Source: Alphaproteobacteria bacterium (GTDB taxonomy: Bacteria; Pseudomonadota; Alphaproteobacteria; Rhizobiales; Hyphomicrobiaceae). From it: a stretch of DNA of 64,000 nucleotides. Numbering within the stretch: position 1 is the first letter of the stretch; every line of letters begins with the position of its first letter. Under the pieces are notes generated by a model. The model made no database searches. It was not told where the DNA came from and worked only from the letters and a program-made list of their open reading frames with translations. This document shows positions 19,654 to 28,376 of the stretch, in pieces. The position numbers were made by a program, and so were the translations under genes. The stretch lies in contig JAHZKP010000047.1 of assembly GCA_022600345.1 (NCBI GenBank), positions 1 through 64,000 of the forward strand, in the 5' to 3' direction.

Positions 19654-20016
19654 TCAGCGTTTGCAGGGGCGAGCCTTCACATTGCAACTCCAGGCCTCGC
19701 CGCGGTTGGTTGCAACGGGAGAGCAATCGAAATTTTTGGCTGCCGCAATGCGGAAATCGGCCCACCTGTCTCCGTATTCCAAGCGGGTGAACCCGGCCCA
19801 GGATTTGACCGCGACCTGTTTGGCCTTGCGAAGGGTCGGCCAGGCGCCGGTCTGGCCGTAATGATCATGATCGGCCATGCAAAGGCGGCCGTTTTCAATG
19901 TGGAGTTTGTGGATGCCTGCCAAGCCTTCGCTTCCGCGAGATGGATTGGCGGATGCGGAATAAGGTGCTGCGGCGACTGCGGCTGCGATTGCGATGGATG
20001 CTAAGACTACGCGCAT
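19654..20016 (-). CDS. Small secreted protein, paralog of 19083..19436 (ORF opens at 20088, start MRVVLASIAIAA preferred)
   Basis: Signal peptide 'VLASIAIAAAVAAAPYSASA'; 'GLAGIH...C..DHDHYG...SWAGFTRLEYGDRWADF...C...WSCNVKARPC'. Confidence 0.65.
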   Translation of the reverse strand: MRVVLASIAIAAAVAAAPYSASANPSRGSEGLAGIHKLHIENGRLCMADHDHYGQTGAWPTLRKAKQVAVKSWAGFTRLEYGDRWADFRIAAAKNFDCSPVATNRGEAWSCNVKARPCKR

Positions 20017-20164
20017 CAAATGGTACTTACCCTCTACTCGGCTACTAACAACGACAACAAAAAACGGCTGTGCAAACGCAGCCATCAACTTGCGGCCGAT
20101 AGAATCGGAAGAGGGTTAGTATCGGGTTAACGGACGTTCGGTAGGCGGTTGGTTTTCTAGCCGG

Positions 20165-21079
20165 TCAGCTCCAGCGGCGGTTCGACCACATCCATTGGTC
20201 GGGGTTCTCACGGATCCACTTCTCGAAGGTCTGCTGCATCTCGTTCATGATCCACTGAATGTCGGCGGATTGATTGGCCGTGCGAGGCGCGCGCAATTCG
20301 TGCAGTTCAATTTCAAAGCGGCTGGAGGTGCCGATGCGGCGGCAGCGCGACAACCATATGCGGGCGCCGACCCGGCGGGCAATCATGGCGCCAATTGCCT
20401 GGGTTTTTGCGGGTTTGCCAAAAAATTCGATCGGAATGCCTGTGCGATCGTAGAGGTCGCAGACCATGCCCAACCGTCCGCCTTTTCGGACGTAGTCGGT
20501 AATGATGCGGGCGGTCTTGCGGTCGTCTCCATGGTCACCGACTTTACCGCGCCCAAACAGGCCGCCTGGATACAAGTCCTTGCGTTGGTCGCGAAGGTAC
20601 TGGTCGACATAAGGGTTGGTGACTGAGCGATAAATGGCGGCAGGATTGGCGCCCGACACGGCCAATGGCCAGATGGCAAGTTCCCAGTTGCCCATATGGA
20701 GGGAGATGCCGATGGCGGAGCCCAGTTTGCTCTTGTAGCGCTCAAACATCGCCTTGGGCTTGATTGTCATCCTGGCCGGATCGGAAATGATGCGGTCAAT
20801 CTGCATGGTTTCGGCCATGACCCGGCCGAGGTTTTCCCAGTGCTTGCGGCGAATTTCGTTGAGTTCTTGTTCCGGCTTGTCGGGGAAGGCTATGCGCAGG
20901 TTGTCAAGGGCGCGTTGATGGCGCTTGGGGTTGAGGACAGGCGCCAGCCTCGACCACGTCCAGGCCGACATGGCGGTTGCAGTTTCCAGGGGAAAGGCGC
21001 GCACGGCGGCAATAGCTATGCGAAGGGCATAATATTCCAGCTTGAAGCGAAGATCGCTTAGTCGCGAAGACGTAGACAT
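20165..21079 (-). CDS. Lipid A biosynthesis lauroyl acyltransferase family (LpxL/HtrB-like)
   Basis: 'HQRALDNLRIAFPDKPEQE', 'GISLHMGNWELAI', 'LGMVCDLYDRTGIPIEFFGKPAKTQAIGAMIARR', 'ENPDQWMWSNRRW'. Confidence 0.93.
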   Translation of the reverse strand: MSTSSRLSDLRFKLEYYALRIAIAAVRAFPLETATAMSAWTWSRLAPVLNPKRHQRALDNLRIAFPDKPEQELNEIRRKHWENLGRVMAETMQIDRIISDPARMTIKPKAMFERYKSKLGSAIGISLHMGNWELAIWPLAVSGANPAAIYRSVTNPYVDQYLRDQRKDLYPGGLFGRGKVGDHGDDRKTARIITDYVRKGGRLGMVCDLYDRTGIPIEFFGKPAKTQAIGAMIARRVGARIWLSRCRRIGTSSRFEIELHELRAPRTANQSADIQWIMNEMQQTFEKWIRENPDQWMWSNRRWS

Positions 21080-21191
21080 GGCTATCGGGTGGTCTCGATC
21101 GTGCGGGCTTTTGATGGTGGCTGGGAATTGGCGGTGGTGGGGCGCAAGAGGGCGGCTGGATTCGAGTCTCTTACTTGTGCGGACACAGCGT

Positions 21192-22448
21192 TTACAGATT
21201 CATAGGGCGCTCGGCAATCGGCAAACCGTATCGTGGTGGTGTTAAAGGTGCTGCCTGCATCAAGGGTGGCAGGTCCCGGGGTGGGGCCATGCCAAGGCGC
21301 ATTGCCGCTTGGCGCAAGGGTGCGAAGGCGTTGATGGCGTGAAGGCTGGCGCCGCGGGCCAGATGAACGGGGAGGAATTCCGAAAGCAATGCTTCGTTCA
21401 TCGTTCGCACGGCGAAGCTGCGTTCGCTGGCATCGCGGCTGCGGCGGGTGCCGTATGATATAAGGAGCGCCTCGCTGCCGATATCTGCGCCGGCGCTGGC
21501 CGCGTTGCCGACCAATTCGGCGAGATCTGCCACGTCTCGTAAGCTGAGGTTCAGGCCCTGGGCGCCGATCGGGGGCATGGCGTGGGCGGATTCGCCGACA
21601 AGGGCGATGCGGTTCTGGCCCATGCTTGAGGCCGACATATGAGATAAGGGAAAAGAGGCGCGGGGGCCGGGGTTTGACAGGTCTCCGAGCAAACCCTGCA
21701 GGTTGGTTTCTAGGGTGTGCAGGAAGGTTGCATCGTCTAGGCCCAGCAGGCGCTGGGCGACGTCAGGGCGTTCGACCCAGACCAGGCTGGAGTGGTTTTC
21801 GGGCATGGGGACGACGGTCAGGGGGCCGGCTTTTCGATGGAACTCGGTTGATATGCCGTGATGGGGTCGCGAGTGGGCGAACGTGCAGGTGACGGCGACT
21901 TGGTTGCAATTGGTCGTGGTTGCGGTGATGCCGGCGGCCTGGCGGGTGATGGAATTGCGACCGTCCGAAGCCAAGACGAGCGAAGCTCGATATGAGTTGC
22001 CTTCGGCGGTGATGATCTCAACGTGGTCTTTGTCAGGTGAGATGGTGCGGGCGCCATTGCTTTCGATGATGGTCAGGTTTTCAGCTCTTTGTGCAGCTTG
22101 CCTGAGGGCTGTGACCAGGGGCCCCTGGGGAATGTTGTAGCCAAATTGGGCTGAACCGATCTCGGTGGCGTTGAAGGTGACTTGGGGTGCTCGGAATAGC
22201 CCGCCGGTGTCGTCGATCAGGCGGATGCCGGTGAGCGGGGCGCACGCTTCGGCATAGTTCTCCCAGACGCCAAGGTTTTTCAGCAGGTTAATCGACGGAT
22301 TGAACAAGGCTGCGGTGCGCGTGTCGGGCCGGTCGCCTGCCGGGCGGTGGGGGGCTGCGATAATTGCGGTCGGTAGGCCGCATTGGGCCATGGCCAGAGC
22401 GGCGCAAAGCCCGGCGGGTCCGGCTCCGATAACGGCAACATCTGTCAT
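21192..22448 (-). CDS. UbiH/UbiF/VisC-family FAD-dependent hydroxylase (ubiquinone biosynthesis)
   Basis: 'DVAVIGAGPAGLCAALAMAQCG', 'ASDGRNSITRQAAGI', 'IALVGESAHAMPPIGAQGLNLSLRDVADLAELV'. Confidence 0.92.
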   Translation of the reverse strand: MTDVAVIGAGPAGLCAALAMAQCGLPTAIIAAPHRPAGDRPDTRTAALFNPSINLLKNLGVWENYAEACAPLTGIRLIDDTGGLFRAPQVTFNATEIGSAQFGYNIPQGPLVTALRQAAQRAENLTIIESNGARTISPDKDHVEIITAEGNSYRASLVLASDGRNSITRQAAGITATTTNCNQVAVTCTFAHSRPHHGISTEFHRKAGPLTVVPMPENHSSLVWVERPDVAQRLLGLDDATFLHTLETNLQGLLGDLSNPGPRASFPLSHMSASSMGQNRIALVGESAHAMPPIGAQGLNLSLRDVADLAELVGNAASAGADIGSEALLISYGTRRSRDASERSFAVRTMNEALLSEFLPVHLARGASLHAINAFAPLRQAAMRLGMAPPRDLPPLMQAAPLTPPRYGLPIAERPMNL

Positions 22449-23028
22449 TGGGCATCAGCCTTTATTGTCTGCATATGCTGCAAGCCTTGGGGGGTGGGCT
22501 GTGAATTCGGGGTGCTAGTGGCAGATATCAATAGCGTGAGACAATCGACATTGGCGCATTTTCGTCAATGCGTGTGATGTCGGCTGGAACGTTTTAGTGG
22601 CCCAATTTCGATCGAGTTGGCGTGTTTTGTTGTGGATCATCTGCGCAGGTCTGCCGCACCTGGGGCGACCGATTGATTGATGGGGCACTATAAGGCTCAA
22701 AAGGCTGATAATTGCGGGCTGGATCGCGAGTGCTGCTCTAAGTCATTGCATTTCAAGCTTATTTTCTCTGCTTCCGGGTTGTGTGTCTGCGGGCGGTGAA
22801 GTTTTGTTGACTTGTGGTTGTGGCAGGTGGGTCACGTGTGATTCGCGATCGCTGTCACAACGATGTTTGAGGTTTACCCGGGCTGATCGCTTGGGCTAAC
22901 TACAAGCCAGTCAGACTGTGCGGGACATCATTGAACTGCCGTGTTGCTGACTAGCGGTGAATTAGTTCGCGGTGTTCAGTCCCGTAGGGACGAGTACCTA
23001 TTTGGTAAGTTAAGAGGAGAAGTTCAGT

Positions 23029-24237
23029 ATGTACGGGGGACTCTTCAAGTCGACCAGCGTGTTCGCGGTAGCCGCGGCTGCAGGTCTTGCTTTCGGTGGC
23101 TTGTCCGCCAAAGCAGCAGATCTGGGCGGCGATTGCTGCGCTGATCTGGAAGAGCGCGTTGCAGAACTCGAAGCCACCACGGCTCGTAAAGGCAACCGCA
23201 AAGTTTCGCTTACGGTTTATGGCCAGGTCACCAGCGCGGTGATGTGGTGGGATGCCGATGACGGTCTCGTCAATGGCGTTGACGAAAGCAACACCTACGT
23301 TGTCGACCCACAGACTTCGGGTACGCGCTTCGGTTTCAAGGGTAAAGCGAAGATCACATCCGATGTGTCGGCTGGTTACCGCATTGAACTGCAGTATCAG
23401 CAGGCCGATGCCACCCGGGTTCGCGTCAACAACGACGAAGGCCAGCACATCCCTGAATTCCGTCAGGCTCACTGGTGGTTGAAGAGCAAGACCCTGGGTA
23501 AAATCCGCGTCGGTCAGGCCGACATGGCTAACTCGGGCATCGCGGAAATCAACGTCGCCAACTCCAGCATCGCTGACGGCATGTCATCGTCGCAGGCCGG
23601 TGCATCGATCATCCGGAACGATCTGCGTGGCCCAGGGCTTACCAACTTCGAGCATAACCGCCAGAACGTCGTGCGCTACGACACACCAACGGTTGCCGGA
23701 TTTATCCTGAGTGCTGCTTGGGGCGAAGATGACATCTGGGATGTCGCGCTTCGTTACGCTGGCGAACTGGGTGGCTTCAAGATCGCCGCCGGTATCGCTT
23801 ACGGCGAAAATACCGATAGCAACAATGGTGCCGGCGGCGCTGCTGACCCCGCAATCGAGACCATCAACGGCGGTATCTCGGTCAAGCATGTCGCAACCGG
23901 TCTGTTTGCAACGGCGAACGCCGGTCAACGTGATCGCGGCAGACGCTTCCTTGGTAACGGTCGTCTGGAGCAGGAAGAGGAATTCTGGTTCGTCAACGCT
24001 GGTATCGAGCAGAAGTGGTCGACGCTGGGTAAAACCACCATCTTCGGTATGGGTGGTGAGTTCGACGACCAGGACTACACATCTGCCCAGTACTACGGTG
24101 GTGGTATCGTCCAGAAGATCGACGCTGCTGCGATGGACCTGTTCATCTCGTATCGTCACTACGACATCGACGATGGCGCCGGTAACGACGACATCGAGTT
24201 CGACACGGTTGTCGGTGGCGGTCGCATCAAGTTCTGA
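23029..24237 (+). CDS. Alphaproteobacterial outer-membrane porin (paralog 1)
   Basis: 'ADLGGDCCADLEERVAELEATTARKGNRKVSLTVYGQVTSAVMWWD' and terminal aromatic 'GGGRIKF'. Confidence 0.92.
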   Translation: MYGGLFKSTSVFAVAAAAGLAFGGLSAKAADLGGDCCADLEERVAELEATTARKGNRKVSLTVYGQVTSAVMWWDADDGLVNGVDESNTYVVDPQTSGTRFGFKGKAKITSDVSAGYRIELQYQQADATRVRVNNDEGQHIPEFRQAHWWLKSKTLGKIRVGQADMANSGIAEINVANSSIADGMSSSQAGASIIRNDLRGPGLTNFEHNRQNVVRYDTPTVAGFILSAAWGEDDIWDVALRYAGELGGFKIAAGIAYGENTDSNNGAGGAADPAIETINGGISVKHVATGLFATANAGQRDRGRRFLGNGRLEQEEEFWFVNAGIEQKWSTLGKTTIFGMGGEFDDQDYTSAQYYGGGIVQKIDAAAMDLFISYRHYDIDDGAGNDDIEFDTVVGGGRIKF

Positions 24238-24267
24238 TGAACTGATCTAGCTGGCAATGAGAATTGA

Positions 24268-24296
24268 GGGCTGCTCTCCGGAGCGGCCCTTTTTTC
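24268..24296 (+). terminator. Rho-independent terminator of porin 1
   Basis: GGGCTGCTC-TCCG-GAGCGGCCC stem (UCCG tetraloop) followed by T6. Confidence 0.9.
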
Positions 24297-24332
24297 GTTT
24301 TGATAGGGCGGTTTGTCGGTTCGCTGGGTTGG

Positions 24333-24369
24333 TGAGTAGTGAGTAGTGAGTAGTGAGTAGTGAGTAGTG
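24333..24369. repeat. Heptamer tandem repeat (TGAGTAG)x5.3
   Basis: tgagtagtgagtagtgagtagtgagtagtgagtagtg read directly. Confidence 0.97.
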
Positions 24370-25131
24370 CATGGTGAGGAGTGTAGTGGTGCGTATGGAG
24401 GAGGGGTTGGATTTCAGGGGCGGTGACGCAGCCTCTTTGCCGGATACGGGGAAGAGTGTGGCTGAACTGGCGAGGGGGCTGATTGCAGATCGGGGTTGTT
24501 ATGGCGCCGGGTATTATGCTGGAAATTCGCCGCGTCCAACCGGCAGGTTCTTTTCGGTCCTAGCCGTGAACCGCTCTGAGATGGGCTGTGGACTTTGCAT
24601 ATTTTGAGTATCGCGGAGCGAATTCGTCTGTTTGTCTAGGGGCTGCCGATTCGATTTTTGCGGCCAAAAGGGCGCTTGTTTGGATTGGGAGAGCGCTGAA
24701 AAGGTTTCCAAATTCTTACCGGCCAGGGGCTCGAGTGTGTCAAATGGTGCAGTTTTGACCCCGTGAGACCGCATTTTGTGGCGAACTGGCCACTAAGCTC
24801 CTCCAAAGCTGTGAGAGTTCCCGTAGATCTATTTGCCAAGCCAGGGTGAAACGATAGCTTCTCCCCAACAGCCGCTGAGTCGCCTGCCTATTCGTTTTGG
24901 TTTGGGGCTGCTCGCTATCGAATGTTCGGTGCGTGCCAGAAGCGGTTTTCAGTTTCAGTTCAGTTACCCTAGTTGTGTTGGTTGCGTCGGGCGTAGGTGC
25001 CTTTGAATGCGGGCGATCGCGGATTCCTTCGCGTTGGTCTGGATCCAAATGCGCTTCGTGACCGGGTGTGCGCGCTTGAGCTGTGCCTCGGCTTTTAAAT
25101 GTCAAACTGACCAATGGATTTGGGGGACTTT

Positions 25132-26286
25132 ATGAAGAGGATCTCACTGGTCGCCATGACCGCAGTGGCCGGGCTGTTCTCATCGAACGTGCTCGCGGCT
25201 GACCTGGGTGGCGATTGCTGCGCTGATCTCGAAGAGCGCATTGCAGAACTCGAAGCTACGACCGCCCGCAAGGGTAACCGCAAAGTTAGCTTGACCATCT
25301 ATGGTCAGGTGACTTCCGGCGTCATGTACTGGAATGCTGATGGCAATGGCGTTGACGAAAGCAACGTCTACGTTGTCGATCCGCAGACCTCAGGTACGCG
25401 CTTTGGCTTCAAGGGTAGTGCTGCCATCAACTCCGAATGGAGCGCTGGTTACCACATTGAACTTCAGTTCCAGCAGGCTGACGCAACCCGCGTTCGCGTG
25501 GACAATGACGAAGGTCAGGACATTCCTGAGTTCCGTCAGGCTCACTGGTGGTTGAAGAGTAAGCGTCTGGGTAAGATCCGGGTCGGCCAGGCCGATCAGG
25601 CCAACTCGGGCATTGCTGAAATCAGCGTTGCAAACGAACTGATCGCCGATGCGATGTCTTCCTCGCATGCTGGCGGTTCCATTATTCGCAACGACCTTGC
25701 TGGTCCGGCGATCACGAACTTCGAGTTCAACCGCCAGAACATCGTTCGCTACGATACGCCAACGATTGCAGGCTTCCTGTTCTCGGCATCCTGGGGTGAA
25801 GACGACGTTTGGTCGGTGGCTCTGCGCTATGCTGGCGAATTCGGTGGCTTCAAGGTTGCGACTGGTATCGCCTACGGTGAGAACACGGATTCAAGCAACG
25901 GTGCTGCCGGTGCAGCTGATCCGGTCATTGAGATTGTGAACGGAAGCTTGTCGATCAAGCACATGCCAACGGGTCTATTCTCGACGGCATCTGCTGGTCA
26001 GCGTGACCGTGCCGGTTTCGCAACCGAAGAGACTTTCTACCACGTCAGTGCCGGTCTTGAGCGCAAGTTCTTTGCTTTGGGTAAGACCACGCTGTTCGGT
26101 ATGGTTGGCGAGTACGAAGACCAGAGCTTTGAATCGGCTCAGTACTGGGGTCTGGGTGCTGTGCAGAAGATCGATGCGGCTGCGATGGACATGTTCATCT
26201 CGTGGCGCAACTACGACATCGATAGCGGCACCGGCATCGAATCGGACTTCGACGTTGTCCTGGGTGGCGCACGCGTCAAGTTCTGA
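25132..26286 (+). CDS. Alphaproteobacterial outer-membrane porin (paralog 2; ORF opens at 25114)
   Basis: 'MKRISLVAMTAVAGLFSSNVLAADLGGDCCADLEERIAELEATTARKGNRKVSLTIYGQVTSGVMYWN' and C-terminal 'GGARVKF'. Confidence 0.92.
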   Translation: MKRISLVAMTAVAGLFSSNVLAADLGGDCCADLEERIAELEATTARKGNRKVSLTIYGQVTSGVMYWNADGNGVDESNVYVVDPQTSGTRFGFKGSAAINSEWSAGYHIELQFQQADATRVRVDNDEGQDIPEFRQAHWWLKSKRLGKIRVGQADQANSGIAEISVANELIADAMSSSHAGGSIIRNDLAGPAITNFEFNRQNIVRYDTPTIAGFLFSASWGEDDVWSVALRYAGEFGGFKVATGIAYGENTDSSNGAAGAADPVIEIVNGSLSIKHMPTGLFSTASAGQRDRAGFATEETFYHVSAGLERKFFALGKTTLFGMVGEYEDQSFESAQYWGLGAVQKIDAAAMDMFISWRNYDIDSGTGIESDFDVVLGGARVKF

Positions 26287-26313
26287 TCTCGGGAACTGCT
26301 AGGACTAAGATTA

Positions 26314-26339
26314 GGGGCCGCCGGGTGCGGCCCCTTTTT
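26314..26339 (+). terminator. Rho-independent terminator of porin 2
   Basis: GGGGCCGC-CGGGT-GCGGCCCC followed by T5. Confidence 0.92.
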
Positions 26340-26581
26340 CATGGGCGGCCGGTGGTTATGCTCGATTGGTATTTTAACGGACTGCGAGGTTGGCCTGAGA
26401 GTCGTTTGCGGCGGGCCGTCGCGCTAAGTGTGCTCGCACTGCAACATGGCAGGCGTATCACACTGGATTCAAGAAACGTTCACTCGGGCTTAACCAGGGT
26501 GGAAACATGCTTGTTTTTGTTACAGGTCGGTCGCATCTTTCTAATCAAAGACAGGGCCTTTTTTCGCGGGGCGTATGGAAT

Positions 26582-26968
26582 ATGAGATTTTTGAGGTTCG
26601 TAGGCTTGGTATGCGCGGTGGCTTTTGCCAGCGGCCAGGCGCTTGCGTTCCAGGAACAGCAGGCGGGTGGCGGTGCTGCACCAGCTAAAAGCCCGGCGCC
26701 GGGGATTGTGATCGATAATTCCGGGGCGCCAGAGGGGGCTGGTGCTGGTGTCAACTTCGGTGATGTTCCGCCGGCGGGACGGGACGCTGGAACCAAGGTG
26801 TTCATCCCAGGGCTTGGGTTGCTAGGCGTTCTACCGAAGATGGATTTTGGCTTGGAGCTGCTTTACGGGGCAGCCGAAACGCCGGTTCAAGCAACCGAGC
26901 CTAGCGACTTGCAGTTGCCAACCGAGGACGACCTGATGATCCGCGGCACGGTCAAGCACCGGTTTTGA
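26582..26968 (+). CDS. Small exported protein of unknown function (start MRFLRFVGLVCAVAF)
   Basis: Signal peptide 'FVGLVCAVAFASGQALAFQ'; C-terminal 'MIRGTVKHRF' ends in an aromatic residue. Confidence 0.6.
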   Translation: MRFLRFVGLVCAVAFASGQALAFQEQQAGGGAAPAKSPAPGIVIDNSGAPEGAGAGVNFGDVPPAGRDAGTKVFIPGLGLLGVLPKMDFGLELLYGAAETPVQATEPSDLQLPTEDDLMIRGTVKHRF

Positions 26969-27031
26969 TCGCGGGCGGTTCAAGCCGCTATTAGGGCGGT
27001 GGGCAGCTAATACATGCAATGGACTTTCGAG

Positions 27032-27063
27032 CAGGCGTCGGGCATATCCGGTGCCTGTTTTTT
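27032..27063 (+). terminator. Rho-independent terminator
   Basis: CAGGCGTCGG-GCATAT-CCGGTGCCTG (10-bp stem with two G-T wobbles) followed by T6. Confidence 0.85.
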
Positions 27064-27307
27064 GTTGGCTTGCGCGCCGTTCTCACCGGGGTGCGTCTGC
27101 CAGGAGCGATGGTGATGATGCGCCAATCAAGCCTTGGTCAATAAAGACCGGGCGATGTCAGCGTCGTAGCGGAGCGTTCTATGGCGGTCCGCCTTCGCTG
27201 AAGCTTCGGCGAGACATCCGCCTCCGTCGCCCCACAGTTCTGCACGAGCTTCTTGGAGTTGGATGCCATATCTATCCCGCCGAAGCCGCTATTGCGGTGA
27301 CGGCGGA

Positions 27308-27397
27308 TGGCGGATGGGGTGGGATTCGAACCCACGAGACGCTTGCACGCCTGCCGGTTTTCAAGACCGGTGCCTTCAACCGCTCGGCCACCCATCC
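27308..27397 (-). tRNA. tRNA-Ser (anticodon TGA), 3' CCA encoded
   Basis: Minus strand GGATGGGTGGCCGAGCGGTTGAAGGCACCGGTCTTGAAAACCGG...variable arm...GGGTTCGAATCCCACCCCATCCGCCA. Confidence 0.95.
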
Positions 27398-27536
27398 TTT
27401 AGGTGCGTTCACTCGATTTGCGATTGTGGACGACGCGCGCGACCCTAGCGGTATCGGCTGTGCGGCTCAAGAGGACTGTTGATTGTTTGTTGGCTGTGGC
27501 GCGCGGGTTCTTGCGTGGGCGGAATTTTGGGCCTTT

Positions 27537-28268
27537 ATGCGGGGTATGTATTGTCGAATTTGGAAATCGTTGGGTCTGGTGCGCGGTGTTGCGGCTGGAT
27601 TGGCGGTTGGGACTGTTCTGGCAGGATGCAGCAGTAGCATCCAGGACCCTGTGCCGCGACTTGCCGAGGAGAACGCTGCCTGGCAGGCCTCGGTGGCGGC
27701 GCGGCGTCCGGAAGGCTTGGTGGATGGCCAGATGAGCCTGGTGAGGCGCGACGGCGTTGGGGCCGTGGGGCTGGCGGGGCGATCCGTGGGCAAGGCCAAG
27801 GTTGATGCCAAGCGGTCCGCGCTCAGGCGGGGTGGCGGTTATCGCAAGATCGGCAAGCCGTACCAGATCAACGGAAAACATTATATTCCCAGGCATGACC
27901 CTGACTACCAAGAGACGGGGATCGCCTCATGGTACGGGCGTGATTTTCACGCCAAGATGACGGCCAATGGCGAAATCTACGACATGAATGCGCTGTCGGC
28001 GGCGCACAGGACCATGCCGCTTCCCTCATATGCCTACGTGACCAACCTGGAAAACGGACGCAAGGTGATGGTTCGCGTCAATGATCGGGGACCGTTTAAA
28101 AAGGGCCGGATTATCGATGTTTCCAAGCGCGTGGCCAAGGAACTGGGTTTCACGCATCAAGGCACCACGCGGGTTCATGTGGCATACGCCGGGCCTGCCC
28201 CGCTGGATGGGTCAGATCATCGCGAGCAGGCGTTTTTGAAGAAGAAGACCAAGGTGGCGACGCGCTGA
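27537..28268 (+). CDS. rlpA: Septal-ring lytic transglycosylase RlpA family lipoprotein
   Basis: Lipobox-like 'GTVLAGCSSS'; DPBB domain 'ETGIASWYGRDFHAKMTANGEIYDMNALSAAHRTMPLPSYAYVTNLENGRKVMVRVNDRGPF'. Confidence 0.93.
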   Translation: MRGMYCRIWKSLGLVRGVAAGLAVGTVLAGCSSSIQDPVPRLAEENAAWQASVAARRPEGLVDGQMSLVRRDGVGAVGLAGRSVGKAKVDAKRSALRRGGGYRKIGKPYQINGKHYIPRHDPDYQETGIASWYGRDFHAKMTANGEIYDMNALSAAHRTMPLPSYAYVTNLENGRKVMVRVNDRGPFKKGRIIDVSKRVAKELGFTHQGTTRVHVAYAGPAPLDGSDHREQAFLKKKTKVATR

Positions 28269-28376
28269 GTGGAATTCTGTGAATTTTAGGGGTGGGCGCG
28301 CCGTGCAGCGGCGTTGACCGTCGGCTGCAATATTCCGATAGTTGGAAAATACGCGAATCCCAACACAGGAGCGGGA

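Noticed and set aside
24333-24369. Possible CRISPR array
   Set aside because: Repeat unit is 7 bp with no spacers and no cas genes; a simple tandem repeat.
24371-25114. Small ORFs (24371..24607 +, 24740..25114 -) between porins
   Set aside because: No RBS-supported start, no recognisable motif, atypical composition; treated as non-coding spacer.
27051-27482. 143-aa ORF and 27138..27395 minus ORF across tRNA-Ser
   Set aside because: Both translate through the tRNA gene; spurious.
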